From CAYONZ01 sp964405465 (GTDB taxonomy: Bacteria; Bdellovibrionota; Bdellovibrionia; Bdellovibrionales; JAMPXM01): 64,000 nucleotides of DNA. This document shows, in pieces, positions 1-7,921 of the stretch. The DNA lies in assembly GCA_964405465.1 (NCBI GenBank), contig CAYONZ010000015.1, positions 1-64,000 of the forward strand, written 5' to 3'. Each line of letters begins with the position of its first letter. Position 1 is the stretch's first letter. Under the pieces are notes generated by a model. The model was not told the DNA's origin, made no database searches, and saw only the letters and a program-made list of their open reading frames with translations. Both the position numbers and the translations under genes were made by a program.

Positions 1-164
1 ACTGCTGCCAATGCATACATTGGCACCAAAGTGATCACATGAATCAATGTTCGGTACTTGCGCAAAAGGCGCTCATAAACCCCAACAATGCCTCCTCGTT
101 TTGTTTTACTTGTGTAAACATCTTCTTTTTTAGAATTCTTCTCGGTCTGAGAGTCTTTTGTCAT
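1..164 (-). CDS. N-terminal part of an unrecognised membrane-associated protein (cut by window edge)
   Basis: An ATG at 164 opens 54 codons that run off the left edge without a stop. The first ~24 residues are polar and rich in Lys, Ser and Thr (starts MTKDSQTEK). A short basic amphipathic stretch (YERLLRKYRT) follows, then a hydrophobic run (IHVITLVPMYALAA) that could begin a membrane segment. A GGATGGGTGG stretch just upstream can serve as ribosome binding site. It lies 53 bases after the alpha/beta hydrolase stop on the same strand, so it is probably the last visible gene of a pcnB-hydrolase transcript. The family cannot be named from this fragment. Confidence 0.6.
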   Translation of the reverse strand, partial: MTKDSQTEKNSKKEDVYTSKTKRGGIVGVYERLLRKYRTLIHVITLVPMYALAA

Positions 165-217
165 CCACCCATCCTATGGTGTCTATAGTTTTGCAAAAAA
201 TTGAACCGCAGCCCTCA

Positions 218-1042
218 TCAGCTTACAGGATGAGAAACAAAAAACTTTTCCATTGCCGCGATAAATTCCTCTGGCTTGTCGGAATGAACCCAATGGCCGG
301 CTCCTTCAATTTCAACGCCTTCAATTTTCTGATTACATTTAATCATTCTTTGAAAAATATCGCGAGGCAAATCTTTCGATAGCTCACCACGAACAACAAG
401 AGTTGGCATTGTTAACGAAGCCACATCATCCCAACGCTCCTGGGATCGGCCCTGCCGAACGCTCTCCCGCACTCCGGATTCGCTAAAGCGCCATACACCT
501 TGCCCTCGTTCATTCTCAATGATGTTCATAAAAAGAAATTGTGCAAGACCACCGACATTGGGTCGATCAGAAAATTTCGCAATAAATTCTGTTTCAAAAA
601 AAATTTTTGCTTCACGCTTTGAGGCAAATGGAACAGGAACCGAGTCAATCAGATCGAGAATCAAATCCGAACCCGCCTGATTCATACCGGGACCAATGTC
701 CTCAATAACCAGCCGCTGGACCATAGCAGAGTGCTGTGTTGCAAACTCCAATGCATTTCTGCCACCCATCGAGTGGCCCACCAATGTAATAGCTGACCAA
801 TTTATATCATTTAGGATTTCAAAAAGGTCATATGCATAATCCGCAGGAGCATATCCATATGTGGGATGAAACGAACGGCCGTGGCCGCGCTGGTCAAAGG
901 TTAAAATCTGGTAACGATCTTCAAAAGCTCTAACAATTCGACGCCAGTTCAATCCGAATCCCATGACCCCATGTAAAAACACAAGCTTTGCTCCATTGGC
1001 ATTTCCCGAAATTTGATGGTGAAACTGGCTCAGATAAGACAT
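218..1042 (-). CDS. alpha/beta-fold hydrolase
   Basis: 274 residues, the normal size for a single-domain alpha/beta hydrolase. The oxyanion-hole motif HGVMGFG lies near residue 24, the nucleophile elbow GHSMGG puts the catalytic Ser at about 91, and a late GAGHWVH supplies the catalytic His near 250. There is no signal peptide, so it should be cytoplasmic. The layout resembles the YbfF/esterase and epoxide-hydrolase-like branch; the substrate cannot be told. It starts 17 bases after the stop of the upstream poly(A) polymerase-family gene and is probably co-transcribed with it. It is not MenH, which is better matched by the gene at 10354-11109. Confidence 0.85.
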   Translation of the reverse strand: MSYLSQFHHQISGNANGAKLVFLHGVMGFGLNWRRIVRAFEDRYQILTFDQRGHGRSFHPTYGYAPADYAYDLFEILNDINWSAITLVGHSMGGRNALEFATQHSAMVQRLVIEDIGPGMNQAGSDLILDLIDSVPVPFASKREAKIFFETEFIAKFSDRPNVGGLAQFLFMNIIENERGQGVWRFSESGVRESVRQGRSQERWDDVASLTMPTLVVRGELSKDLPRDIFQRMIKCNQKIEGVEIEGAGHWVHSDKPEEFIAAMEKFFVSHPVS

Positions 1043-1058
1043 GACATAACCCTATAAC

Positions 1059-2459
1059 TCAATGGGTACTCGAATTTTTATTCGCCATTGAATCCATTTT
1101 TTTCAACCGATCATCAGAATCATCTTCGATATCATCAACCTCGAGCTCTAGCTCTTCAGTGCCCGAAAGATCCAATTCTTCATCTGCAATTCCATCATTT
1201 AGATCTTCAGGCCTCACAAAAGAACCTTCATTTCTCCCAGGGGATTTCACTAGTTTTCTTCGTCGAGGACGGCGACGTTTTTTGGGTTCTGTCGCTTTCT
1301 CCGCTGCGATGACATCTTTAGCTTTTTCGAAGCTATCCCGCCAGAATTGAATCTCTTCAGGAGGCAATAAAAAATCAACTTCCGCCAACTGCAACGCAAG
1401 ATGGATACCTTCATTCTTTAGAACATGCAGTTGGCGTCTTTCTCCCTTTCGTCGAAATTCTTCGACCTGGGACAAGACTGGCAGTAATTCAATCGCATTA
1501 TAGACTGAGGCCTGTTCAAACTTATACATCCCGAGCTCTTCTTTCATAAAATAACCAAAGCGAGCATCCTCGAAAAGTCTGTGAACATCGAGATTTTCCC
1601 CAAGATCCACCAAAGTTTGAAACATCGAAAAAATCAACCAGGCAAACAAATGAACTGTATCGGCACCATACTTAGCCAGGCGACGATACGACCTAAAGTG
1701 TGAAAAGAAAATTTCAACGGCATCTGGAGCTGCCAACACCTTCGCAAGAGATGGCATTACGAATTCCATCAAGCCAAGATCAAGCAATTCAATCAACACG
1801 AGATCAGGCTCATCTAGACGAAGGATTTTTAATATTTCCTCGCGTTTTCGAGGCAACACCGACCGACCCAGTTCGGAGGCGTTCTGTGCAATGGCGGCCC
1901 GCAGCTCCTCATCTAACGAAAAGCCTAGCTTATGTGCCAAACGCAATGCCCTTAGAATTCGAATTGGGTCTTCTTTTAATCTGACATTCGGTTCACCAAT
2001 CATACGTATATAACGACGATCAATATCTTCAAGGCCCTTGGTGTAGTCTATCAACTTTTCAGCAACAGCATCATAAAACAAACCGTTAATAGTAAAATCC
2101 CGCCTCAGGGCATCTTCTTCTGGTGTGCCAAAAATATTATCGGTTGCCACCTCTCCCTCTTCAACTTCCTGAGGTTCAGTGGCGGCCCTGAAAGTAGCAA
2201 CTTCGAACTGCTGTTGATCTCTTTTAACCAAGACCAATCGAAAACGTTTTCCAATTATATAAGCATTATAAATGATTTTTCTGACCTGAGGGGGATGTGC
2301 CATTGTGGCTATATCGAAGTCTTTGGGCTGAATTCCCACAAGCAGATCGCGAACACATCCGCCCACCAAATAGGTAGTAAATCCCTCGCGCTGAAGGGCC
2401 TTTACAATTCCAAAAGCATGGGGATCAATGCCCTCACGTTGCAACTTCTTATCACTCAT
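1059..2459 (-). CDS. pcnB: poly(A) polymerase / CCA tRNA nucleotidyltransferase family protein
   Basis: Template-independent nucleotidyltransferase that adds A (or CCA) to RNA 3' ends. The N-terminal polymerase-beta-like head shows LVGGCVRDLL followed by KDFDIAT, with the metal-binding Asp pair, then RRDFTINGLFYD and the RNA-binding segment RLKEDPIRILRALR. The C-terminus has a long acidic and basic tail with KKRRRPRRRK, as in the PcnB poly(A) polymerase branch rather than a minimal CCA enzyme; the two are hard to separate by eye. The ATG at 2459 is chosen because GAGCGG lies before it; a TTG at 2483 would add eight residues. First gene of the group running to position 1. Confidence 0.87.
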   Translation of the reverse strand: MSDKKLQREGIDPHAFGIVKALQREGFTTYLVGGCVRDLLVGIQPKDFDIATMAHPPQVRKIIYNAYIIGKRFRLVLVKRDQQQFEVATFRAATEPQEVEEGEVATDNIFGTPEEDALRRDFTINGLFYDAVAEKLIDYTKGLEDIDRRYIRMIGEPNVRLKEDPIRILRALRLAHKLGFSLDEELRAAIAQNASELGRSVLPRKREEILKILRLDEPDLVLIELLDLGLMEFVMPSLAKVLAAPDAVEIFFSHFRSYRRLAKYGADTVHLFAWLIFSMFQTLVDLGENLDVHRLFEDARFGYFMKEELGMYKFEQASVYNAIELLPVLSQVEEFRRKGERRQLHVLKNEGIHLALQLAEVDFLLPPEEIQFWRDSFEKAKDVIAAEKATEPKKRRRPRRRKLVKSPGRNEGSFVRPEDLNDGIADEELDLSGTEELELEVDDIEDDSDDRLKKMDSMANKNSSTH

Positions 2460-2561
2460 CAATTTTAACCGCTCTTTATTCAAACTAAATTACCAGTAGC
2501 TTACAACATGGAGAGAGTTTGCACAACCGATAGATCCCGGCCTCTCCCAGCGGATCGGGAG

Positions 2562-3674
2562 CTATTCATTCGCTTGAAAGACCATTCCATTGCTAGCGCT
2601 GTACTCTAGTAAGTGAGACATTTTTGTTTGTTCTCCATCAGCGACCACCATTAGCGCTCGACCATCAGGACTAAAGGCTGCAATGTATGACGCCTCTTCG
2701 AAATTCACGAGCTCCTCGCCCGTTTCAGCTCGCAGCAGTCTGGTTCCAGACGATCCGGCAACTGCCAAGAGGTCACCTTTTGCATTGAAGCTCAATGAGG
2801 ACTGCCCCAATCGCATCGCACTCTCCCAAAGAAATTTTTTACTTTTGACGTCAAAGACTCTAACTTTGGTTTTCTGTGTGGAATTTAGTCCGCCACTGAT
2901 CATCGCAATTCTCGGCCACACTGGATGCCAAGACAACGACGCCCCTCCTTTTGAAATTCTACTTACGACCTTCCAATTGGATGTCTTCCAAATCCAAACG
3001 TCTTGCGACTCACTTCCGCTTGCAATCAAATAATCAGCATAAGGTGACCACCTTAGAGAAAAGGGAACATTTTTGGGACTCTCCAATTTTACCAACTGTC
3101 TTCCCGTTGAGATATCGAACACCAATACTGTTGAATTTTGTTGAAAATGCGTCTGACTTAACGCGATTCGCTTTCCCTTACTATCGATATCCAACTGACC
3201 AGAAAAATCTTTGATTTTCACTCGACCGACAATTTGCTCTCCCTTTCGCTCGATAACTGTGATGAGCTTTTCAGCTCCATCCAACTGTGAAAGTGCAATA
3301 TATTTTCCATCGCGGCTCCACCCCTCGATTCGCCCTTCTACAGACTCCACACACTTGAATTGTGTCTCTTTTGCTAAAATGAATTTACGACAGGAATAGG
3401 GCGAAGCCTCCTGAAGTGCCCATAGTTCTTTGGAAGATCCCATATAGTTGATTCGGTGAAAAGCCATGTCACGGCTGACTTCATCCACTTCAACACCCCT
3501 CCATCGCGAGACTTTTGGCGGGGGCTCAACTGCCGGAGCAGCGGGCTTTTCGTCATTTATTTTATTCAAGTTATTCAATTTCGGAGAAACACACGAGGCA
3601 AAAAAAACAAGTCCGATCAAAACGAAGAATATACGATGGATAATATAGATTTTCATATTCCAAATTCTATTCAT
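2562..3674 (-). CDS. lipoprotein with WD40-like beta-propeller repeats
   Basis: About 370 residues. The N-terminus has a basic start, a hydrophobic run and a lipobox-like FFASC, so it should be lipidated and exported. A Pro/Ala linker follows, then repeated propeller-type blades such as LRWSPYADYLIASGS, LSWHPVWPRIAMIS and AAFSPDGRALMV. The fold suggests a binding or scaffold role in the envelope; no enzymatic motif is seen. The start may be seven codons in (ATG at 3656), which gives a neater signal peptide; neither start has a strong ribosome binding site. Confidence 0.75.
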   Translation of the reverse strand: MNRIWNMKIYIIHRIFFVLIGLVFFASCVSPKLNNLNKINDEKPAAPAVEPPPKVSRWRGVEVDEVSRDMAFHRINYMGSSKELWALQEASPYSCRKFILAKETQFKCVESVEGRIEGWSRDGKYIALSQLDGAEKLITVIERKGEQIVGRVKIKDFSGQLDIDSKGKRIALSQTHFQQNSTVLVFDISTGRQLVKLESPKNVPFSLRWSPYADYLIASGSESQDVWIWKTSNWKVVSRISKGGASLSWHPVWPRIAMISGGLNSTQKTKVRVFDVKSKKFLWESAMRLGQSSLSFNAKGDLLAVAGSSGTRLLRAETGEELVNFEEASYIAAFSPDGRALMVVADGEQTKMSHLLEYSASNGMVFQANE

Positions 3675-3685
3675 CCCAAAATGAA

Positions 3686-3710
3686 GAAGGCAAGCGAGAT
3701 GCTTGCCTTC
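3686..3710 (-). terminator. hairpin downstream of the secreted-protein gene
   Basis: A perfect 10-base inverted repeat (GAAGGCAAGC / GCTTGCCTTC) with a five-base loop. Read on the minus strand it follows the 3768-4415 gene and is followed by a T-rich stretch (TTCATTTT), so it probably ends that transcript. Confidence 0.5.
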
Positions 3711-3755
3711 AAAAAGATTAACTTTGGCTTAAATTGGTTCGGATCTCACTCCACC

Positions 3756-3787
3756 AAATCGCTTCGATTACTTAATCGAAGCGATTT
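3756..3787. repeat. 15-base perfect inverted repeat across a stop codon
   Basis: Arms AAATCGCTTCGATTA (3756-3770) and its complement (3773-3787) are separated by two bases. The repeat contains the last codons and the TAA stop of the minus-strand gene 3768-4415. It would form a strong hairpin in the mRNA 3' end, 46 bases before the second hairpin at 3686-3710. Confidence 0.7.
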
Positions 3788-4415
3788 TTCCAGTGGCAAT
3801 TCGCAATTCAATCTGTCCAAGCGAGAGAAATACAGAAGAACTTGAGCCGCGGTCCAAAATAATGCCGCTGTTGTCTGAAGCAACAGAAACCCCAGTGACA
3901 GTTGTATAGGCCCCACCTTTTGAATCGGCCAACTCATAAAGTTTTCCATCGAGTCCGACCATTACAACATGGCCAGTTTCGGTCGGAACAAAGTATCTAC
4001 CTTTAAACACCTTGCCGTCTTTGTCGAGATCCACTTTCAAAACTGCTGAATTGGCCGGGCAAACACGAGCCAAATGATAACCACGAAGCGATCTGTCTCT
4101 AACTTTGGCGATCTTTACTGCAGACTTTCCAACACTCACCGTGATCAACTGATCTGAGCTTTGGCCTGCTGTAAGCAAACTGTTTGAAGTAAACACCAAG
4201 GTGCGTACACCAGGCGCAATCGCTTGTTTGCAATCTTTTAGATCACTAGTTTTAAGCTCGAGGTAATCATTTGAATTACCCAGCGCGAGTACATCGCATG
4301 CTGCCATCTGGCGCTCGAGGCACGAATTGATTCTCGCTGAAACTTCAGATGCATGTGCCGCACCTGTTGCGAACACCATCAAGAACGAAAGAACTGCCAA
4401 TTTCGACTTCGACAT
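3768..4415 (-). CDS. small exported protein of unknown function
   Basis: 215 residues with a clear Sec signal peptide (MSKSKLAVLSFLMVFATGAAHA, cleavage probably after AHA). The mature part has four Cys, CLERQMAAC early, then DCKQ and VCPA, that may pair as disulfides. The rest reads as beta-rich with no catalytic motif that I recognise; the tail repeats short strands like a small propeller or barrel. The ATG at 4415 has a good TTAGGAG ribosome binding site seven bases upstream. Its last codons and stop lie inside a 15-base perfect inverted repeat. Confidence 0.72.
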   Translation of the reverse strand: MSKSKLAVLSFLMVFATGAAHASEVSARINSCLERQMAACDVLALGNSNDYLELKTSDLKDCKQAIAPGVRTLVFTSNSLLTAGQSSDQLITVSVGKSAVKIAKVRDRSLRGYHLARVCPANSAVLKVDLDKDGKVFKGRYFVPTETGHVVMVGLDGKLYELADSKGGAYTTVTGVSVASDNSGIILDRGSSSSVFLSLGQIELRIATGKIASIK

Positions 4416-4527
4416 AATTACTCCTAACCGGCTCCTAAAAAATAGAAGCTTTTGATTATTGCGTTAAAAACCAAAAGGACGCCCCAACTAACTAAAACAG
4501 TTCTTGTTTAGACGCAACCCTAAGGCC

Positions 4528-4598
4528 CTCCGTCCCCCTCGGTTAGCAAGATTTTCTCTATGTAGACTCCGATTTAAAGAGTGTTTGAGGGGACGGAG
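4528..4598. repeat. inverted pair of the GGGGACGGAG decamer (REP-like)
   Basis: CTCCGTCCCC at 4528-4537 faces GGGGACGGAG at 4589-4598 across 51 bases. The arms could pair into a long hairpin. It is the only copy group left of 28 kb. Confidence 0.85.
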
Positions 4599-4735
4599 CC
4601 GACAAAAGTTGCACCAACTTCAGGTCCCATCGCGAATCATTACGACACATCTTCATGTTCAAATCTGATAAAATCGATATGATTGAGATTTTACAGTTCC
4701 TTTGTCCAGAACTTGATCAAAATGAGAAAAAGTTC

Positions 4736-4762
4736 TCAAGCTTCAGAATGAGACGCCGATCA
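4736..4762 (+). promoter_or_regulatory. sigma-28 (FliA) type promoter of flagellin 1
   Basis: TCAAGCTT at 4736-4743 and GCCGATCA at 4755-4762 are separated by exactly 11 bases. The enterobacterial FliA consensus is TAAAGTTT-N11-GCCGATAA. The site lies 86 bases before the flagellin ATG and fits late, class-3 type flagellar control. Confidence 0.75.
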
Positions 4763-4848
4763 GTTAGGCATGAAGTAAGCCCATCGAGCTTTAACCGGCT
4801 CACGGAACCTCAAGGAATGAGGTCCTGTATCTTCAAGGAGGAGGAAAT

Positions 4849-5694
4849 ATGGGTCTGCGTATTAACACGAACACCGCTTCGCTCAATGCCCAAAGAAATT
4901 TAATGGGCACGAAGTGGGGTCTCGATAAGAGTTTGGAACGATTGTCTTCGGGATACCGAATCAATCGCGCAGGGGACGACGCCGCGGGGCTGGCGATCTC
5001 AGAAAACCTGCGAGCCCAAACAAGGGGTCTAAAACAAGCCTCACGAAACGCACAAGATGGTGTCTCGATGGTGCAGGTTGCGGAAGGTGGACTGAATGAA
5101 GTCAGTTCGATTCTCATCCGACTACGAGAACTAGCGGTGCAAGCGGCTTCAGATACGATCGGGCCAGTTGAGAGACAATTCCTCAACGTGGAATACGATC
5201 AGCTGGTCTCGGAGGTTGATAGGATCGCCGACAGCACTGAATTCAACGGCACACCACTCTTGAGTGGAACGGGATCGATTCTCGACTTTCAAGTCGGTAC
5301 ACGAAACGATCCGAATATTGACCGTCTCTCATTTGACGCTTCGAAAGCAGATGCCAACACGGCGGCATTAGGTGTGAACCTAACGAGTGTTGCAGACAAA
5401 GCTTCGGCGCAAAATAGTTTGTCAGCGATTGACCAAGCGATTGTGAGCGTTTCTGCGATGCGAGCCGATTTCGGTGCGATTCAGAACCGTCTACAATCAA
5501 CCATCGGAAACCTAGCTGTATCGGTTGAGAACCTCTCTGCCGCAAACAGCCGAATCCGAGATGTGGATGTCGCTGAAGAGACTGCGGAATTGACTAAGAA
5601 TAATATCTTACTCAGCGCCGGCACCTCAGTGTTAGCACAGGCGAATTCGTCGGCTAACACAGCATTGCAGCTCTTGAACAAGTCGATGCAGTAA
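4849..5694 (+). CDS. fliC: flagellin 1
   Basis: Filament subunit of 281 residues. The conserved N-terminal coiled-coil half begins MGLRINTNTASLNAQRNL and contains the LSSGYRINRAGDDAAGLAIS signature. The C-terminal half ends with SAANSRIRDVDVAEETAEL, SVLAQAN and a terminal LLNK. The variable middle domain is nearly absent, so this is a short D0-D1 flagellin. The ATG has AAGGAGGAGG upstream. It is exported by the flagellar type III route. A second flagellin follows 778 bases downstream; having more than one flagellin suggests a composite filament, as in Bdellovibrio (family knowledge). Confidence 0.97.
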   Translation: MGLRINTNTASLNAQRNLMGTKWGLDKSLERLSSGYRINRAGDDAAGLAISENLRAQTRGLKQASRNAQDGVSMVQVAEGGLNEVSSILIRLRELAVQAASDTIGPVERQFLNVEYDQLVSEVDRIADSTEFNGTPLLSGTGSILDFQVGTRNDPNIDRLSFDASKADANTAALGVNLTSVADKASAQNSLSAIDQAIVSVSAMRADFGAIQNRLQSTIGNLAVSVENLSAANSRIRDVDVAEETAELTKNNILLSAGTSVLAQANSSANTALQLLNKSMQ

Positions 5695-6250
5695 GGATTG
5701 TACGCAATCTTTAACTGAAGGGTACGATCCTAACCACCCTCAATAGCGCGACTTGCTCAGAGAACTGAGCGCTGAATTGATGCTATTAAAACGCCATGTC
5801 TTAGGACTGGTGGATGACCAACACTGTTTCCTGCTCGACGGGGTCTGAAAGACGGCTCCGTTATTCTGCAGTTTCGGCGAGTGTCAACTTCGTTTTCCGA
5901 ACCTACAGAAAGAGGAACCAAAAACTGAATATGTTTTCACGTTGAACGTAAGGATTCGATCAACCTTTGTATTTTGAAAAGATTGAATTCAGACACTTTG
6001 CACCTGCCTTTGGCTAAAATTCAACTCGTGAAGAAAATGATGGAGTTCTGATGAGCGCTCCAATGCCCACCAACACAATCACCCGATTCTGTTTTTCGAA
6101 AAAATATCCTGCTACACAAACTGAATTTTTGATTTTGAACTCTTTCTCCAAATGCCAGGCATCAAGCTGCAGATCATAGATTCATGGTATTCATCTATAC
6201 TATATTTGATCCATCCATCCACCTCAACGACAAATACAAAATAGATTTTT

Positions 6251-6258
6251 TCCGATAA
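6251..6258 (+). promoter_or_regulatory. possible sigma-28 -10 box of flagellin 2
   Basis: TCCGATAA matches the FliA -10 consensus GCCGATAA at seven of eight bases, but the bases 11 upstream (AAATACAA) are a poor -35. It lies about 214 bases before the GTG start, which would give a long leader. Confidence 0.35.
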
Positions 6259-6455
6259 ATTCCCACAAAATTTGTGTAAACAATATTTGTTTTTTACAAA
6301 ACTCTAGACTCTATTTTTTTGTTGGTGTTCCGAAAAGAGATTAGGTGGAGAATAAAAAATATTTTGTCGCACAGGCATCCACCCCTGACGACGCAAATCG
6401 CGGTGCACGACGCACCCGTAGCCCAAGGAAGGCAACATTCAAGGAGGATTAGGTT

Positions 6456-6470
6456 ATGCAGGGAGGATAA
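6456..6470 (+). CDS. four-codon leader minigene (Met-Gln-Gly-Gly) before flagellin 2
   Basis: ATG CAG GGA GGA TAA has its own strong AAGGAGG at 6441-6447, eight bases upstream, and its codons contain the GGGAGG used by the flagellin GTG at 6472. Translation of the minigene would cover the flagellin ribosome binding site, so it could couple or limit flagellin 2 translation. It is seen in sequence only and may be chance. Confidence 0.3.
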   Translation: MQGG

Positions 6471-6471
6471 A

Positions 6472-7305
6472 GTGGCTTTAAGAATTACAACAAACGTGGC
6501 GTCACTGAACGCTCAAAAGAATCTCGGGGCAACCCAACACTTGATGGAAAGATCGATGGCACGACTCAGTTCGGGTTTTCGAATCAATCAAGCGGCAGAC
6601 GACGCCGCGGGATTGGCCATCAGCGAAAACTTGAAAGCGCAAATTCGCGGACTCCGTCAGGCTTCACGAAACGCCAACGACGGTATCTCACTTGTGCAAG
6701 TCGCGGAAGGTGGTCTCAACGAGGTCTCGAATATGCTCATTCGTTTACGCGAACTAGCTGTTCAAGCGTCTTCAGATACTATAGGTGATACCGAGAGAAA
6801 ATTTACCGACGTCGAATATCAACAGTTGAAGTCGGAAATTCAACGGATCACTGAAGTGACGTCTTTTAACGGACGCGATTTATTGAACGGAACTGGTGGT
6901 TTGATTGATGTACAGGTCGGAACTCATAATGATGCTTTTAAAGACCGTATCTCTTTCAACGCTTCGGCTGCCAATGCAAGCCTTGAAGCACTTGGAATCA
7001 CAGTCAACACTGTTGCAACAAAAGAGATGGCGCAACAGAGTATCGATGTGGTCGACAAAGCATTAGTTTCGGTCAATGCCATTCGCGCCAACTTTGGTGC
7101 TCTACAAAACAGGCTTCAGTCGACGACTGCTAACTTAGCTATCAGCGATGAAAACCTGTCAGCAGCCAACAGCCGCGTACGTGATGCAGACGTCGCAGCA
7201 GAAACAGCGGAAATGACTCGAAACAATATCTTGCTTCAAGCTGGAGTATCAGTCTTGGGACAAGCGAATCAGCAGAGTCAAATCGCGCTTAAGCTCTTGG
7301 GTTGA
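6472..7305 (+). CDS. fliC: flagellin 2
   Basis: 277 residues from the GTG at 6472, giving MALRITTNVASLNAQKNLG. This aligns with the first residues of flagellin 1, so the longer upstream open frame is not coding. It has LSSGFRINQAADDAAGLAIS, SAANSRVRDADVAAETAEM, SVLGQAN and a terminal KLLG, and again lacks a large variable domain. It is clearly paralogous to flagellin 1 over the whole length. GGGAGG at 6461-6466 is the ribosome binding site. It is followed by a 26-codon membrane peptide gene and a rho-independent terminator. Confidence 0.95.
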   Translation: MALRITTNVASLNAQKNLGATQHLMERSMARLSSGFRINQAADDAAGLAISENLKAQIRGLRQASRNANDGISLVQVAEGGLNEVSNMLIRLRELAVQASSDTIGDTERKFTDVEYQQLKSEIQRITEVTSFNGRDLLNGTGGLIDVQVGTHNDAFKDRISFNASAANASLEALGITVNTVATKEMAQQSIDVVDKALVSVNAIRANFGALQNRLQSTTANLAISDENLSAANSRVRDADVAAETAEMTRNNILLQAGVSVLGQANQQSQIALKLLG

Positions 7306-7330
7306 TGGAAATAGCACTAAGGAGAAACTT

Positions 7331-7411
7331 ATGAAGGCAATGATCATTGAGTGGTCTGGTTCAGTTCTCACAGTTGCTCTCTCGGGAGCAGCGCTGTACC
7401 TTTCACTCTAG
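7331..7411 (+). CDS. 26-residue single-span membrane peptide
   Basis: An ATG at 7331 with an ideal AAGGAG six bases upstream opens 26 codons ending in TAG. The product starts MKAMIIEWSG and continues as a hydrophobic run (SVLTVALSGAALYLSL), one transmembrane helix. It starts 25 bases after the flagellin 2 stop and ends just before a strong terminator, so it is co-transcribed with flagellin. The function is unknown; it could be a small regulator or a membrane peptide of the flagellar program. The strong ribosome binding site and tight placement argue that it is real. Confidence 0.6.
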   Translation: MKAMIIEWSGSVLTVALSGAALYLSL

Positions 7412-7418
7412 TCTATCA

Positions 7419-7446
7419 AGGAGGCCCCTTAGGGGGGCCTTTTTTT
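7419..7446 (+). terminator. rho-independent terminator of the flagellin 2 transcript
   Basis: GGCCCC, a four-base loop and GGGGCC form a GC-rich stem (AGGCCCC / GGGGCCT) directly followed by seven T. It lies 8 bases after the small peptide stop. Confidence 0.9.
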
Positions 7447-7584
7447 ACTAAACTAAACCTAGCGAGCCACTTCCCACCACATTCTAAGCACTCAACAGGT
7501 GAATTCCTGCGCTTCGACTGCCAGATCTGAGCTTCATCGGCTTTTTTTTCTTGCAGAATCCGCAACTCAATCGTAAAAAAAATT

Positions 7585-7875
7585 ATGAAAAAAGATTATT
7601 CACCACTCGGACAACTCCTAAAAGACGGTCGTGTTGCTGCTGGCCTTACACAAGCTGAAGTTTCAGCAAAGCTTGGCCATGCAACTCCCCAATATCTTTC
7701 CAATTGCGAACGTGGACTTTGCGGCCTGCCATTACAAGCAATTCGCAAGCTCATTGATCTTTACAACTTGGATCAGACTCAAGTTCTTAAAATTTTGATG
7801 GATGAACAAGAGCGTATTATCAAGGCGCAGTTGTTTAAAAAAGAAGTATCGAGAGTAAAAAAAGCCAAAGCTTAA
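7585..7875 (+). CDS. XRE/Cro-CI type HTH regulator
   Basis: 96 residues. A single helix-turn-helix domain covers residues ~8-65: LGQLLKDGRVAAGLTQAEVS, then the recognition part TPQYLSNCERG and a closing LIDLYNL. A basic, lysine-rich tail (KKEVSRVKKAKA) follows. It has the size of stand-alone DNA-binding XRE proteins. The next gene starts 46 bases later on the same strand and is likely to be in the same operon. Its targets are unknown; the position right after the flagellin block may be chance. Confidence 0.88.
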   Translation: MKKDYSPLGQLLKDGRVAAGLTQAEVSAKLGHATPQYLSNCERGLCGLPLQAIRKLIDLYNLDQTQVLKILMDEQERIIKAQLFKKEVSRVKKAKA

Positions 7876-7921
7876 ATATAGATTGGGCAAATCTGCTCGA
7901 TCTCTTTCTCCGGGAGGGTCC

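Larger units (their letters stand above)
4416..4848. other. intergenic region between the secreted-protein gene and flagellin 1
   Basis: 433 bases without a gene. It holds an inverted pair of the GGGGACGGAG word (4528-4598), a sigma-28 type promoter (4736-4762) and the ribosome binding site of the first flagellin (AAGGAGGAGG before ATG 4849). The 5' side also carries the control region of the leftward gene. Confidence 0.8.
5695..6471. other. intergenic region between the two flagellin genes
   Basis: 777 bases with no credible gene. A weak GATTG/CAATC stem followed by TTT sits just after flagellin 1 (about 5696-5713), and a GCTCAG/CTGAGC stem at about 5756-5771. A TCCGATAA box at 6251-6258 could be a sigma-28 -10 element. 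The last 35 bases hold two Shine-Dalgarno sequences and a four-codon reading frame before flagellin 2. Confidence 0.65.

Noticed and set aside
6319..6471. Longer start for flagellin 2 (TTG 6319)
   Set aside because: The added residues do not match any flagellin; the GTG at 6472 gives the conserved MALRITTN start with a ribosome binding site.
7419..7446. Flagellin terminator as a decamer copy
   Set aside because: The stem is GGCCCC/GGGGCC, which is not the GGGGACGGAG word.
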